This document shows positions 1 to 9,488 of a DNA stretch of 64,000 bases, piece by piece. The position numbers and the translations under genes are program-made. Each line of letters starts with the position of its first letter. The stretch's first letter is position 1. Below the pieces are notes generated by a model. It had not been told where the DNA came from. It saw only the letters and a list, made by a program, of their open reading frames with translations, and did not search any database. Source of the stretch: Alkalihalophilus pseudofirmus OF4 (GTDB taxonomy: Bacteria > Bacillota > Bacilli > Bacillales > Bacillaceae_D); assembly GCF_000005825.2 (NCBI RefSeq), contig NC_013791.2, forward strand, positions 1,612,001 through 1,676,000. The letters are read 5' to 3'.

Positions 1-875
1 TATCATCTATCCCTCAAGAAGGGGATATTATTTTAAGTGACGAGTTAAATCATGCAAGTCTGATCGATGGCTGCAGATTATCAAAAGCAGATAAAAAGAT
101 CTACCCTCATCTACATATGGAAATGCTCGAAACTCTATTAAAAGAGAGTATGCATTACAATCATCGATTTATTGTAACAGACGGCGTGTTTAGTATGGAT
201 GGAACGATTGCTCCTCTTGATAAGATCAGGCAACTGGCTGATACGTATGATGCTTATCTCGTTGTGGATGATGCTCATGGAACAGGTGTAACCGGAGAGA
301 CAGGCATAGGAACATGTGAACGTTTTGGGGTTGCCTGTGATGTAATCATTGGCACATTAAGCAAGGCTGTCGGATGTGAAGGAGGCTTTGCAGCTGGTTC
401 GCGAACCCTTATTGATTTTCTCAGAAATCATGCGCGAAGCTTTATCTTTCAAACGTCGATCCCCCAATCGAGCTGTGCTGCGGCTTACACGGCATTAGCA
501 ATCATTGAATCTGATAAAAGCCGTTTGCAACAATTAAAGAAGCTTTCAAATCACATTCGCAAAGAATTAGTAGAAATGGACTTTTATATCCGCGGGGAAG
601 AAACGCCTATCATCCCTGTCATCATAGGGGATACCCACAAAGCTACTCAATTCGCAGAAAAGCTCCAAGCAAAAGGCATATTCGCACCAGCCATACGACC
701 TCCTACTGTAGCGGAAGGGGAAGCACGAATCCGTGTGACAGTGACTGCTGATCATACAGAAGAAGATATTAACTACTTGCTGCATAGTTTCTATTTAATA
801 GGAAGAGAAATGTGTATCATCCAAGATGCAAAGATAGGATCATCTAAAGGAGAGGGTCATGATGAATACCGTTAG
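1..875 (+). CDS. bioF: 8-amino-7-oxononanoate synthase-type PLP enzyme (3' part; start lies before the window)
   Basis: The reading frame is open from the first complete codon at position 3, so the gene begins upstream of the window. It is a fold-type I PLP enzyme of the alpha-oxoamine synthase family. The DELNHASLIDG stretch, the DDAHGTG motif that contacts the cofactor and TLSKAVG with the Schiff-base lysine are all present. In this family BioF condenses pimeloyl-ACP/CoA with L-alanine to give 8-amino-7-oxononanoate in biotin synthesis. The close relative Kbl (glycine C-acetyltransferase) cannot be excluded by motif alone, but the next gene is a clear BioI and overlaps this one by 17 bases, which favours BioF. 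The C-terminus runs about 25 residues past the usual end, through the overlap. Confidence 0.88.
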   Translation, partial: SSIPQEGDIILSDELNHASLIDGCRLSKADKKIYPHLHMEMLETLLKESMHYNHRFIVTDGVFSMDGTIAPLDKIRQLADTYDAYLVVDDAHGTGVTGETGIGTCERFGVACDVIIGTLSKAVGCEGGFAAGSRTLIDFLRNHARSFIFQTSIPQSSCAAAYTALAIIESDKSRLQQLKKLSNHIRKELVEMDFYIRGEETPIIPVIIGDTHKATQFAEKLQAKGIFAPAIRPPTVAEGEARIRVTVTADHTEEDINYLLHSFYLIGREMCIIQDAKIGSSKGEGHDEYR

Positions 876-2070
876 CCAAACGAAAGCAAAACAGATTCGT
901 CTTAAAAGAGATGACTTATTTAAAGATCCGTATGGCTTGTATAAACGATTACGCGAGAGAGGTCCGATTTATAAAGGAAGTATACTGAAGCAGCCCGGAT
1001 GGTTTGTAACAGGATACAAAGAAACAGCCTACATCCTAAAAGATTCATCTTTTTTTACTCGCATTCCTTTACCTGAAGCGACAGAAAAATACAGCCACCT
1101 AAAACAAATTCAAAGCAAGATGATGCTTTATATGAACAAGGAAGATCACCGCAAGCTGCGGCTTCTTGTGAACAAAGGGTTCACACCCAAGCAAATAGCG
1201 GGATTCAGACCTTTAATAGAAGAGGTCGTTGATTCTCTTTTAGACGAACTTATTGTAAAAGAAGAATTTGATGTTGTATCTGAATTCGCCTTTCCGCTTA
1301 CGAGCTTGGTCATTGCGACCATTTTAGGCGTGCCGGAAGAAGACCGAGACCGATTTAGAGCCTGGGCAGCTTTATTACTTCAATCAATAGATTTTTCACG
1401 TTCTCATAAAACATTAGAAGCAAGTGATCAATTGGCAGAAGAGCTGAGCGAGTACTTCTCCTCATTAATCGCCCAAAAAAGAGCGGAGCCGGGCGACGAT
1501 CTTATTAGTATGCTGATTAAAGAAAATGATTGTACGGAAAATGAATTAATCTCTACATTTATATTGCTTGTCATTGCTGGTCACGAAACAACAGTCAATT
1601 TAATTAGCAACACCATTTACACCTTTCTAAAGCACCCTGAACAATGGAAGATGTTAAATGAAAACCCTACTTTGGCTGGCTCTGCAATTGAAGAAGTACT
1701 AAGGTTCGAAAGTCCAACACAGCTAACGGCCAGAGTGGCGATGAAGGATACAGAAGTGGCAGGCAAACACATCACATGCGGAGAGCAGCTATATCTTATG
1801 CTCGGGGCAGCGAACCGAGATCCTGATGTATTTGATGAGCCTGATGAATTCCTCATTACAAGAAAAAAGGTTCCGCATCTCTCTTTTGGATTAGGTGCTC
1901 ATTTTTGTCTAGGTTCCACACTTGCCAGGTTAGAAGCACAGATTGCCCTCTCTCGGTTTAGTAAACGTGTTCACACGTACAACCAAACAAAGACTGAAAT
2001 CAAGTGGCGGCCGCTGACAGGATTTCGGGCCCTTGAAAAACTAAGAATCACAGTACAAACGTCTAATTAG
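859..2070 (+). CDS. bioI: Cytochrome P450 BioI (pimeloyl-ACP forming)
   Basis: This 403-residue soluble P450 strongly resembles B. subtilis BioI (CYP107H): the N-terminal IYKGS..L..PGW.VTGY block, the PLPE segment and the ESPTQ.TARVA block all match from memory. The I-helix has AGHETT and the haem-ligand loop is FGLGAHFCLG with the thiolate at about Cys350. BioI cleaves an ACP-bound long-chain fatty acid in its middle to give pimeloyl-ACP, the substrate of BioF. The start is the first of two tandem ATGs, preceded by AAAGGAGAGGG. It overlaps bioF by 17 bases, so the two are translationally coupled. Other biotin genes (bioA, D, B, W) are not downstream and would have to lie upstream or elsewhere. 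Confidence 0.93.
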   Translation: MMNTVSQTKAKQIRLKRDDLFKDPYGLYKRLRERGPIYKGSILKQPGWFVTGYKETAYILKDSSFFTRIPLPEATEKYSHLKQIQSKMMLYMNKEDHRKLRLLVNKGFTPKQIAGFRPLIEEVVDSLLDELIVKEEFDVVSEFAFPLTSLVIATILGVPEEDRDRFRAWAALLLQSIDFSRSHKTLEASDQLAEELSEYFSSLIAQKRAEPGDDLISMLIKENDCTENELISTFILLVIAGHETTVNLISNTIYTFLKHPEQWKMLNENPTLAGSAIEEVLRFESPTQLTARVAMKDTEVAGKHITCGEQLYLMLGAANRDPDVFDEPDEFLITRKKVPHLSFGLGAHFCLGSTLARLEAQIALSRFSKRVHTYNQTKTEIKWRPLTGFRALEKLRITVQTSN

Positions 2071-2128
2071 TTCTCTTTGTCTATTGATTAGCTAAATGGT
2101 AGAATCAAAGACAATGGAGGGGATTAAG

Positions 2129-3088
2129 ATGAGTAATTATGATCTGAATATTTCAACAATTTTAATAATTAGCCCTATGTATGATGAATTAAAAAGATTG
2201 ATAGAAAAAGAGAATCTAGAGCAGAGCTTTCGATTTAAACCTGAAGCTGAAGTTGCTGACGAAGATTTAGATTGGGCAGATGCCATCGCTTGCTTTAACA
2301 CCAAAACTGATTATAACTACAGTAAAGTGAAATGGGTTCATTCACTTGGAGCTGGTGTCGATCGTTTCTTACATAATAAAACCTGGGACCCGCAAGTATT
2401 ACTGACAAGAACGATTTGTTCGTTTGGCCAAAGAATCGCAGAATATACGCTTAGCTATGTATTACAAGACATGCAGCGCCATCATTTATTTCAAAAGGAT
2501 GGCAGGGAGAAACGATGGAAGCCGCGCACACCTGGTTTATTAAAAAATGCAAAAGCAGTTATCTACGGTACAGGTGAAATTGGACAAGTAACAGCGAAGG
2601 TGCTCTCACAGTTTGGCATGGATGTGTACGGGGTTTCACGAAGCGGCAGGGAAAAAGACTTTTTCAAAAAAGTATTCACTATCGATCAACAAGAACATAC
2701 AGGTCAAAGCGAATGGAAGGATGCAGATTACATCATTAACACCCTGCCACTTACCGTTGAGACGGAAGCTCTATTCAATGACCGATTCTTCTCACAATTT
2801 ACAGAAGCCGGCTTTATCAATGTTGGGCGCGGGGCCTCGGTAGACGAAGAAGCACTTATTGAAGCATTAGATGAGGATAGGCTGCGTTTTGCCGTCCTTG
2901 ATGTATTTAAAGAAGAACCGCTTCCTTCCGGGCACCCTTTTTGGGAGCATCCTAACATTACGGTTACTCCTCATATCTCTGCTGTGACAACGGCTGATGA
3001 GGCTGTAGCTTGTTTTATTGATACGTTACGTAACATAGAACGAAACGAGAAGCTTGTTAATCAAGTGGATATTGAAAAAGGATATTAA
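2129..3088 (+). CDS. D-2-hydroxyacid dehydrogenase family protein
   Basis: This 319-residue NAD(P)-dependent dehydrogenase has the nucleotide-binding loop YGTGEIG at about residue 150, the NVGRG arginine region, and the catalytic histidine in TPHISA near the C-terminus. It belongs to the D-isomer-specific 2-hydroxyacid dehydrogenases (glyoxylate/hydroxypyruvate reductase-like subgroup); the substrate cannot be told from sequence. I chose the ATG at 2129 over an upstream in-frame codon at 2096 because GGAGGGG sits eight bases before it. It lies 58 bases after bioI on the same strand and may be read from the same promoter, although nothing links it to biotin. The sigma-54 promoter of the next gene starts only 16 bases after its stop codon. 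Confidence 0.82.
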   Translation: MSNYDLNISTILIISPMYDELKRLIEKENLEQSFRFKPEAEVADEDLDWADAIACFNTKTDYNYSKVKWVHSLGAGVDRFLHNKTWDPQVLLTRTICSFGQRIAEYTLSYVLQDMQRHHLFQKDGREKRWKPRTPGLLKNAKAVIYGTGEIGQVTAKVLSQFGMDVYGVSRSGREKDFFKKVFTIDQQEHTGQSEWKDADYIINTLPLTVETEALFNDRFFSQFTEAGFINVGRGASVDEEALIEALDEDRLRFAVLDVFKEEPLPSGHPFWEHPNITVTPHISAVTTADEAVACFIDTLRNIERNEKLVNQVDIEKGY

Positions 3089-3104
3089 TAGCAGCTTTAA
3101 TATA

Positions 3105-3122
3105 TTGGCATAAAAATTGCAT
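3105..3122 (+). promoter_or_regulatory. Sigma-54 (-24/-12) promoter of the thiolase gene
   Basis: TTGGCATAAAAATTGCAT matches the SigL consensus TGGCAC-N5-TTGCA with one change (C to T after TGGCA); GG and GC are ten bases apart. It lies about 100 bases before the thiolase start and immediately behind the preceding stop codon, so activator sites would have to lie in the upstream coding sequence. Transcription would need an enhancer-binding protein, most likely the one encoded at 4513. Confidence 0.72.
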
Positions 3123-3221
3123 TAAAAATAAGGGCAGGATTCGTTGTCGTATTGTCGAATGAATCTATGAAAAAAGAAAGTGTTAATATAGCGTTTCACA
3201 ACATGAAGGAGGACAAGAGTT

Positions 3222-4403
3222 ATGAGAGAAGTAGTAATCGTAAGTGCTGCGCGTACGCCGGTCGGAACATTTGGAGGGGCATTATCAAGTGTGCCTGCAG
3301 TCGATCTAGGTGCCGTTGCGGCAAAGGAAGCAATTAAGCGTGCAAATATCCAGCCGGAGGACATTGATGAAGTACTAATTGGTAACATTTTATCAGCTGG
3401 TCTTGGGCAGAACGTTGCTCGTCAAGTAGCAATCTATGCTGGTCTTCCGGAAACAACACCAGCCCTAGCAATTAATAAATTATGTGGATCTGGTCTTCGT
3501 ACCGTTAGTATGGGAGCACAGTTTATCGCTTTAGGCGATGCTGATGTGATCTTGGCTGGCGGTGTAGAAAACATGAGCCAAGCGCCTTACGTAATGCCAA
3601 ACGCTCGTTGGGGCCAGCGTATGGGTGATGGCAAATTAGTTGATACGATGATCTACGATGCTTTAACTGATAAATTTAATAACATTCACATGGGAGTTAC
3701 AGCAGAAAATATTGCTGAGAGATGGGAACTTACACGTGAGATGCAAGATGAATTCGCACTTCGCAGTCAAAATCGTGCTGAAAAAGCACAAAAAGAAGGC
3801 GTATTTGCAGAAGAGATCGTCCCTGTACCTGTACCGCAGCGTAAGGGCGAGCCAGTAATGGTCGATACAGATGAGCATCCTAAACACGGCTTAACTCTTG
3901 AAAAGCTTGCTAAGCTGCGTCCTGCATTCAAAAAAGACGGCACCGTAACAGCTGGTAATGCATCTGGTATCAACGATGGTGCTGCAATGGTAGTACTAAT
4001 GGCTAAAGAAAAAGCAGAAGAGCTAGGCATTGAGCCATTAGCAACGATTAAATCTTACGGTAACGCGGCTCTTGATCCAAAGATCATGGGTTATGGTCCA
4101 GTACCTGCAACGAAAAAAGCATTAGCTAAAGCTGGTCTTTCAGTTGAAGATCTTGACCTTGTAGAAGCAAACGAAGCATTTGCCGCACAATCACTTGCAG
4201 TAGTTAAAGACTTAGGTCTTGATCCTGAGAAAGTGAACGTAAACGGCGGTGCGATTGCTTTAGGTCACCCGGTAGGAGCTTCAGGTACACGCGTACTTGT
4301 GAGCCTTCTGCACGAAATGAAGCGCCGCGATGCTAAGCGCGGTCTTGCAACGCTATGTATCGGCGGCGGACAAGGAACAGCATTAATTGTAGAACGTCCA
4401 TAA
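3222..4403 (+). CDS. atoB: Acetyl-CoA C-acetyltransferase (thiolase)
   Basis: The 393-residue protein is a full-length degradative/biosynthetic thiolase II. Nucleophile Cys88 lies in NKLCGSG, the His349 loop is GHPVGASG, and the second cysteine is Cys379 in CIGGGQG. It interconverts two acetyl-CoA and acetoacetyl-CoA plus CoA in the cytosol. AAGGAGG precedes the ATG. It stands alone between a sigma-54 promoter and a terminator, and its neighbours (enhancer-binding protein, CoA-transferase, hydroxybutyrate-type dehydrogenase) suggest thiolysis of acetoacetyl-CoA during growth on short-chain acids or ketone bodies. The symbol is by family; other names such as thlA, mmgA or phaA are used for the same activity. 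Confidence 0.93.
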   Translation: MREVVIVSAARTPVGTFGGALSSVPAVDLGAVAAKEAIKRANIQPEDIDEVLIGNILSAGLGQNVARQVAIYAGLPETTPALAINKLCGSGLRTVSMGAQFIALGDADVILAGGVENMSQAPYVMPNARWGQRMGDGKLVDTMIYDALTDKFNNIHMGVTAENIAERWELTREMQDEFALRSQNRAEKAQKEGVFAEEIVPVPVPQRKGEPVMVDTDEHPKHGLTLEKLAKLRPAFKKDGTVTAGNASGINDGAAMVVLMAKEKAEELGIEPLATIKSYGNAALDPKIMGYGPVPATKKALAKAGLSVEDLDLVEANEAFAAQSLAVVKDLGLDPEKVNVNGGAIALGHPVGASGTRVLVSLLHEMKRRDAKRGLATLCIGGGQGTALIVERP

Positions 4404-4416
4404 TTGATCTGCCATA

Positions 4417-4446
4417 AAGAGAGCCCATCATGGAGCTCTCTTTTTT
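4417..4446 (+). terminator. Rho-independent terminator after the thiolase gene
   Basis: AAGAGAGC pairs with GCTCTCTT around a short loop and is followed by a T run. It separates the thiolase transcript from the activator gene. Confidence 0.8.
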
Positions 4447-4512
4447 GTGCTATACTATTGGGTATGATGCTAGATCTTACATGATTGTTAGTAAGGGATG
4501 AGGGATTGCTTT

Positions 4513-6216
4513 ATGAACATGAAAGATTTTGTAGGTGCGATTGAGAGATCTTATGAGCAGATGGAAGCTATTATTCGCTCTCTTCCATTTGGTACGATTC
4601 TCACTGATTTAGATCAAACAATTCTCTTTCATAATGAAACGGTACAAAAAATATTTAAACGTCCTGCCGACAGAATCAATGGCGAAGTGTTAACGACGTA
4701 CGTCGACCCGAATTTATTAGACGGAATAGCGGAAGGAACCAATATTCATATTGATTTTCGTGGTCACACATTTGTATTGAGAAAAGAACATACGACAATT
4801 AATGATCAGCTTTACTACGTCTACTTATTTTCCTCCGTTAAAGGATTAGAAGAAATTCTTTCAGCTAGCAGTGAAAAAACCGAGCTGTTAGAAACAGTTA
4901 TGGAGTTTGCGTTTGACGGCGTGGTTATGGTTGATAAAGATGGTTACATCACAATGCTGAGCAAGGAATATGCTGAGTTTCTTAATGTGCGGGTTGAAGA
5001 TGTGATCGGTAAACATGCAACCGATGTCATTGAAAATACACGGATGCATATCGTTGCAAAAACGGGAAAGCCTGAAGTAGCTGACTTGCAGCGAATTAAA
5101 GGTGATTACATGATTGCAACCCGTGTACCGATCATAAAAAACGGTGAAATTACAGGTGCTGTGGGACGTGTGTTGTTTCAAAATGTAGGCGGTTTTAATT
5201 CTTTATATAAACGAGTCAAGCTGATGGAGACTGAGCTGAAGAAATATAAAGGTGAATTTCGCGAACAAAATAAGGCTACCTATACGTTTCATCATATAGT
5301 AGGCGATAGTGATTCGATTATAAAGGCGAAGCACCAAGCGGAACGAGCCGCGAATAGTGACTCGAATGTTCTGCTGCTCGGGGAGAGCGGTACAGGAAAA
5401 GAGCTCTTTGCCCATGCGATTCATAATGCCGGAAGTCGAGCGCCTGGGTCATTTGTAAAAGTAAACTGCGCTGCGATCCCCCCTGACCTTCTTGAATCTG
5501 AATTATTCGGGTATGAAGAAGGATCCTTCACTGGTGCGAAAAAAGGCGGAAAGAAAGGGAAGTTTGAAGCAGCCGATGGAGGAACGATTTTCTTAGATGA
5601 AATAGGTGAGCTTCCGCTTCATATGCAAGTGAAGTTTTTAAGAGTGCTTCAAGAAAAAGAAGTAGAGCGAGTCGGATCAACGACGAGCAAACCGATTGAT
5701 GTGCGTGTAATCGCGGCGACCAATCGAAATTTAGAAGAAATGGTGGATAAAGGTGAATTTAGATTAGATTTATTTTACCGGCTGAATGTAGTTGCGATCC
5801 ACATCCCTCCTCTTAGAGATAGAGAAAAGGATCTCGGACAATTATGCCTCCACTTCATTGAAAAATTAAATCCGATTATGAAGAAGAAAGTAGATGGCAT
5901 CTCAAAAGATGCGCAGCGCCTTCTTCATCAATATAAATGGCCCGGAAATATTCGGGAGCTTGAAAATGTGATTGAGAGAGCATTAAATATGTTAGACAAT
6001 GGAACGGTTATTAAGTCAGAGCATCTTCCGGCAAAGCTGACAGATACGCCTAGTAATCATTCGGTTGAATCGTTGGCTGTTTCGATTGAGAAGGCAGAAA
6101 AAACAGCCCTTATGAATGCTTTAAAACAAACAAAAGGCAACCGCTCAAAAGCTGCCTCCCTTCTTGGAATAAGCCGGTCTACCTTTTATGAAAAGTTAAC
6201 GAAATATCAACTATAG
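4513..6216 (+). CDS. Sigma-54-dependent enhancer-binding protein with PAS sensor domains
   Basis: About 567 residues. Two PAS-like domains (about 10-110 and 130-230) precede an AAA+ domain with Walker A GESGTGKE, the sigma-54 contact loop GSFTGA, Walker [10 protein letters not shown] and an R-finger region, and a Fis-type helix-turn-helix ends the protein ([20 protein letters not shown]). There is no receiver domain, so activation is probably by a small ligand bound to PAS, as in BkdR/RocR/AcoR-type regulators. I placed the start at the ATG at 4513, eight bases after GAGGG; an in-frame ATG at 4498 has a poorer site. It lies between two -24/-12 promoters and is the obvious activator of both. 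The inducer is unknown. Confidence 0.92.
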   Translation: MNMKDFVGAIERSYEQMEAIIRSLPFGTILTDLDQTILFHNETVQKIFKRPADRINGEVLTTYVDPNLLDGIAEGTNIHIDFRGHTFVLRKEHTTINDQLYYVYLFSSVKGLEEILSASSEKTELLETVMEFAFDGVVMVDKDGYITMLSKEYAEFLNVRVEDVIGKHATDVIENTRMHIVAKTGKPEVADLQRIKGDYMIATRVPIIKNGEITGAVGRVLFQNVGGFNSLYKRVKLMETELKKYKGEFREQNKATYTFHHIVGDSDSIIKAKHQAERAANSDSNVLLLGESGTGKELFAHAIHNAGSRAPGSFVKVNCAAIPPDLLESELFGYEEGSFTGAKKGGKKGKFEAADGGTIFLDEIGELPLHMQVKFLRVLQEKEVERVGSTTSKPIDVRVIAATNRNLEEMVDKGEFRLDLFYRLNVVAIHIPPLRDREKDLGQLCLHFIEKLNPIMKKKVDGISKDAQRLLHQYKWPGNIRELENVIERALNMLDNGTVIKSEHLPAKLTDTPSNHSVESLAVSIEKAEKTALMNALKQTKGNRSKAASLLGISRSTFYEKLTKYQL

Positions 6217-6220
6217 ACTG

Positions 6221-6250
6221 CACCTTGGAAATATTCCAAGGTGTTTTTTT
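6221..6250 (+). terminator. Rho-independent terminator after the activator gene
   Basis: A perfect ten-base stem CACCTTGGAA/TTCCAAGGTG with a three-base loop is followed by a run of Ts. Confidence 0.92.
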
Positions 6251-6288
6251 ATTATTATACTGAGAAAATGTAACCTGTATTTACCAAG

Positions 6289-6411
6289 TGTTCGGATAAC
6301 AAGACACTATAAAGCGTTTTCAGAAAAGATGTCCGGAAAACAATACGTTGATATTGGAGGTGTGTTCGGAAAATCAGACAAAAAGGGCAATAGTGACTGC
6401 TTTACTGAACA
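6289..6411 (+). repeat. Four copies of an 18-bp upstream element, likely enhancer sites of the sigma-54 activator
   Basis: Three direct copies lie at 6289-6306 (TGTTCGGATAACAAGACA), 6330-6347 (TGTCCGGAAAACAATACG) and 6363-6380 (TGTTCGGAAAATCAGACA). A fourth, inverted, is at 6394-6411 and reads TGTTCAGTAAAGCAGTCA on the minus strand, matching copy three at 14 of 18 positions. Direct-copy starts are 41 and 33 bases apart, near four and three helical turns. They lie about 60-185 bases upstream of the -24 element, the normal place for activator sites. Together with the promoter they fill the 345-base gap between the activator gene and the CoA-transferase gene. Confidence 0.75.
6309..6322 (-). promoter_or_regulatory. 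Possible CcpA (cre) site inside the enhancer region
   Basis: The minus strand reads TGAAAACGCTTTAT, agreeing with the B. subtilis cre consensus TGWNANCGNTNWCA except at the last two positions. It lies between enhancer copies one and two, where bound CcpA could interfere with the activator. This would fit catabolite repression of the operon. It is a weak match taken alone. Confidence 0.4.
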
Positions 6412-6472
6412 CTTGCTTCACTCCATCTTTATGTAAGCCTTATCATTCCGTCTTTTTTTATAAAAATAAAAG

Positions 6473-6490
6473 TTGGCACACCTCTTGCAT
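6473..6490 (+). promoter_or_regulatory. Sigma-54 (-24/-12) promoter of the CoA-transferase operon
   Basis: TTGGCACACCTCTTGCAT is a perfect TGGCAC-N5-TTGCA promoter. It is 72 bases before the CoA-transferase start, with the four-copy enhancer cluster directly upstream. Confidence 0.92.
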
Positions 6491-6561
6491 ATACAACTTG
6501 CGTACTTTTCTTTATGTAAGGTAGAGAAAGCGTATTCATAGATGTTGTAGGAGGGAAAGGT

Positions 6562-8139
6562 ATGATTAATAAGGTAAAAACTGCAGAAGAAGCCGTTCAA
6601 ATGATTAAAGACGGTTCAACGGTTGCAACAGGAGGGTTCGTTGGGAATGGACACCCTGAAGCACTCACTTCTGCTCTTGAAGAGCGTTTCGTTAAAGAGC
6701 AAAAGCCTCAAGACTTAACGTTAATGTATGCAGCAGGACAAGGTGACGGGAAAGAAAAAGGATTGAATCACCTTGGACATGAAAAGCTTGTATCTCGTGT
6801 CGTGGGAGGACATTGGGGACTTGCACCGAAACTGCAAAAGCTGGCAATTGATAACAAAATTAAAGCGTATAATTTTCCGCAAGGAGTTATTTCACATTTA
6901 TTCCGTGATATTGCAGCAGGCAAGCCTGGTACGTTAACACATGTCGGTCTAAAGACATTTGTTGACCCGAGAAATCAAGGCGGTAAATTAAATGAAAGTA
7001 CAACAGAAGATCTTGTTTCTCTTATGGACGTTGGCGGAGAAGAATATTTATTCTACAAAACCATTCCAGTTCATGTTGCGCTGATCCGCGGATCTTTTGC
7101 GGATGAGGCAGGAAACTTAACGCTTCATAAAGAAGCCGGAACACTTGAAATTCTATCCATGGCACAAGCGGCGAAAAACTCAGGCGGCATTGTCATTGCA
7201 CAAGTTGAAAAAGTGGTCGCAAAAGGCAGCCTGGACCCACGTCTTGTTAAAGTGCCTGGTATTTTAGTAGACGCTGTTGTTGTAGCTGATGCTGAGCATC
7301 ATATGCAAACTTTTGCTGAGCAGTACAATCCGTCATACTGCGGAGAAATTAAAGCAGTGAATCGTGACCTTCCTAAGTTGAAACTAGATGAGCGTAAAGT
7401 AATCGCACGTCGTTCTGCAATGGAACTTGAGCCTTATGCTGTAACAAATCTTGGAATCGGCATGCCTGAAGGTGTTTCCATGGTAGCAAATGAAGAAGGA
7501 GTCGATCATCTGATTAATCTAACGGTTGAATCAGGTCCAATCGGCGGAATTCCAGCTGGCGGAATGAGCTTTGGGGCTTCTATAAATCCAGAATGTATCG
7601 TTGATCAGCCTTATCAATTTGATTTCTACGATGGCGGCGGACTCGATGTTGCATTCCTTGGTCTAGCACAACTAGATGGCAGCGGAAACGTGAACGTTAG
7701 TAAGTTCGGGCCGAAAATTGCTGGAGCAGGTGGATTTATTAATATTACCCAAAATGCAAAACGTGTGGTATTCTGCGGCACATTCACAGCAGGCGGCTTA
7801 AAGGTAGACGTGAATGATGGCAAGCTTTCCATCAATAATGAAGGCAAAATCAAGAAATTCTTAGCTGATGTTGAGCACATCACATTCAGCGGAGAGTATG
7901 CAAATGAAACGGGCCAAACCGTCCTCTATATTACAGAACGTGCGGTATTTGAACTTGGAGAAAATGGTGTCGTCTTAACTGAGATTGCACCAGGTGTTGA
8001 TCTACAGCGTGACATTTTAGATCAAATGGACTTTAAACCAATCGTATCTGAAAATCTTAAAACAATGGATGAACGTATTTTCCGTGATGAGAAGATGGGT
8101 CTTGAACTCACAAACGGAAAAGCTGTTCTTTCTAATTAA
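6562..8139 (+). CDS. Acyl-CoA:carboxylate CoA-transferase (YdiF/propionate CoA-transferase family)
   Basis: The 525-residue protein is a single-chain family I CoA-transferase in which the two halves (separate ScoA/ScoB or AtoD/AtoA subunits in other systems) are fused. It resembles E. coli YdiF throughout, including the GHWG, FVDPR.QGGKLNE and GGGLDV blocks. The catalytic glutamate lies in TVESGPIGG at about residue 330 and forms a glutamyl-CoA thioester. It moves CoA between a short acyl-CoA (acetyl or succinyl) and an acid such as acetoacetate. AGGAGGG precedes the ATG. It is the first gene of the operon with the permease and dehydrogenase, replacing the two-subunit enzyme of the similar B. 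subtilis yxjC-scoAB-yxjF cluster. Confidence 0.9.
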   Translation: MINKVKTAEEAVQMIKDGSTVATGGFVGNGHPEALTSALEERFVKEQKPQDLTLMYAAGQGDGKEKGLNHLGHEKLVSRVVGGHWGLAPKLQKLAIDNKIKAYNFPQGVISHLFRDIAAGKPGTLTHVGLKTFVDPRNQGGKLNESTTEDLVSLMDVGGEEYLFYKTIPVHVALIRGSFADEAGNLTLHKEAGTLEILSMAQAAKNSGGIVIAQVEKVVAKGSLDPRLVKVPGILVDAVVVADAEHHMQTFAEQYNPSYCGEIKAVNRDLPKLKLDERKVIARRSAMELEPYAVTNLGIGMPEGVSMVANEEGVDHLINLTVESGPIGGIPAGGMSFGASINPECIVDQPYQFDFYDGGGLDVAFLGLAQLDGSGNVNVSKFGPKIAGAGGFINITQNAKRVVFCGTFTAGGLKVDVNDGKLSINNEGKIKKFLADVEHITFSGEYANETGQTVLYITERAVFELGENGVVLTEIAPGVDLQRDILDQMDFKPIVSENLKTMDERIFRDEKMGLELTNGKAVLSN

Positions 8140-8160
8140 GTCTACTAAGGGGGAGAAAGA

Positions 8161-9447
8161 ATGTTAGGTATCGTTTTAGGTCTTGTATTATTAATGTTTC
8201 TTGCATATCGAGGCTGGTCAATCATCTGGGTTGCACCAATCACAGCTGGTGTTGTAGCAATATTCGGCGGCCTTGATCTCTTAGATGCATATAAAAATAC
8301 GTACATGGAAGGCTTCGTAAACTTTGCGAAATTATGGTTCCCTGTATTTATGCTTGGTGCAATTTTTGGTAAACTGATGGAGGATACTGGTGCAGCTAGT
8401 TCAGTAGCTTCGATGATTACTAAAGTTATTGGTAAACAACGTGCGATTTTAGGTGTAATTGTTGCTTGTGCAGTATTAACATACGGCGGGGTTAGTTTAT
8501 TCGTTGTCGTATTTGCGGTATATCCTTTAGCGATTGCGCTATTCCGTGAAGCAAATATTACACGCCGCTTAATTCCTGGTACAGTAGCACTTGGTGCGTT
8601 TACGTTTACGATGACAGCTGTTCCTGGTACACCGCAAATTCAAAACCTTATTCCGACTGAGTACTACGGTACAACAGCAATGGCAGCGCCATTTATGGGA
8701 ATCATTGCAGCTCTTGTTATGGGTGTCGGCGGATATGTTTATTTAACTTGGAGAGAAAAGCAGACACGCGCTGCAGGTGAAGTGTTCACTGAGCCTAAAG
8801 ACCAAGAAATTAAGGAAATTGACGAAGCTAAGCTTCCAAATCCAATCTTGTCGTTCTTACCGCTGGTTGCTGTAATCTTCACATTGAATGTATTTAACTG
8901 GGATATCGTCGTTGCCCTTATCACAGGTATTCTGATGATTATTGTGTTCAACTTCAAGATGGTTTCTAAGTTTATCGACTCTGTCAACAAAGGCGCAAGT
9001 GGTTCTGTTATTGCCATTGTTAACACAAGTGCTGCTGTAGGATTTGGTGCGGTTGTAAGAGCCGTTCCTGGATTTGAGAAACTGACTGAATTTGTTATGG
9101 GGATTCAAGGCAGCCCGCTAATCTCACAAGCTGTAGCGATCAACATTCTTGCTGGTTCAACTGGGTCAGCATCAGGCGGAATGGGTATTGCTCTAGAAGC
9201 ATTAGGTGACCGTTACATGGAGCTAGCGGCTCAAACAGGCATTGACCCTGAAGCCTTCCACCGTGTAGCATCAATTGCATCAGGTGGTTTAGATACGCTT
9301 CCGCATAACGGCGCTGTTTTGACATTGCTTACGATTACAGGAATGTCACACAAAGATTCATATAAAGATATTTTCGTCGTTGGTTGTGCGATTCCAGTAT
9401 TAAGTGTTATTGTCGCAATCATCGTTGGTTCAATCGGTATTATTTAA
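8161..9447 (+). CDS. GntP-family permease, likely for a short-chain hydroxy or keto acid
   Basis: A 428-residue polytopic membrane protein, almost entirely hydrophobic segments with a short polar loop near residues 200-225. It belongs to the GntP/YxjC-type ion transporters, which import gluconate or short acids with protons or sodium. Position between a CoA-transferase and a 3-hydroxybutyrate dehydrogenase-like SDR points to 3-hydroxybutyrate or acetoacetate as substrate; that is inference from context. The start follows AGGGGGAG, 21 bases after the CoA-transferase stop. Confidence 0.85.
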   Translation: MLGIVLGLVLLMFLAYRGWSIIWVAPITAGVVAIFGGLDLLDAYKNTYMEGFVNFAKLWFPVFMLGAIFGKLMEDTGAASSVASMITKVIGKQRAILGVIVACAVLTYGGVSLFVVVFAVYPLAIALFREANITRRLIPGTVALGAFTFTMTAVPGTPQIQNLIPTEYYGTTAMAAPFMGIIAALVMGVGGYVYLTWREKQTRAAGEVFTEPKDQEIKEIDEAKLPNPILSFLPLVAVIFTLNVFNWDIVVALITGILMIIVFNFKMVSKFIDSVNKGASGSVIAIVNTSAAVGFGAVVRAVPGFEKLTEFVMGIQGSPLISQAVAINILAGSTGSASGGMGIALEALGDRYMELAAQTGIDPEAFHRVASIASGGLDTLPHNGAVLTLLTITGMSHKDSYKDIFVVGCAIPVLSVIVAIIVGSIGII

Positions 9448-9488
9448 TCTAAAACTATCATTATAATCATTTCTAGGAGGAACAATTC

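Noticed and set aside
2071-2128. Terminator between bioI and the dehydrogenase
   Set aside because: A GTCT..GATT/AATC..AGAC dyad is visible but bulged, and no T run follows.
3152-3337. 61-residue plus-strand frame overlapping the thiolase start
   Set aside because: Out-of-frame shadow of the thiolase leader and 5' coding sequence.
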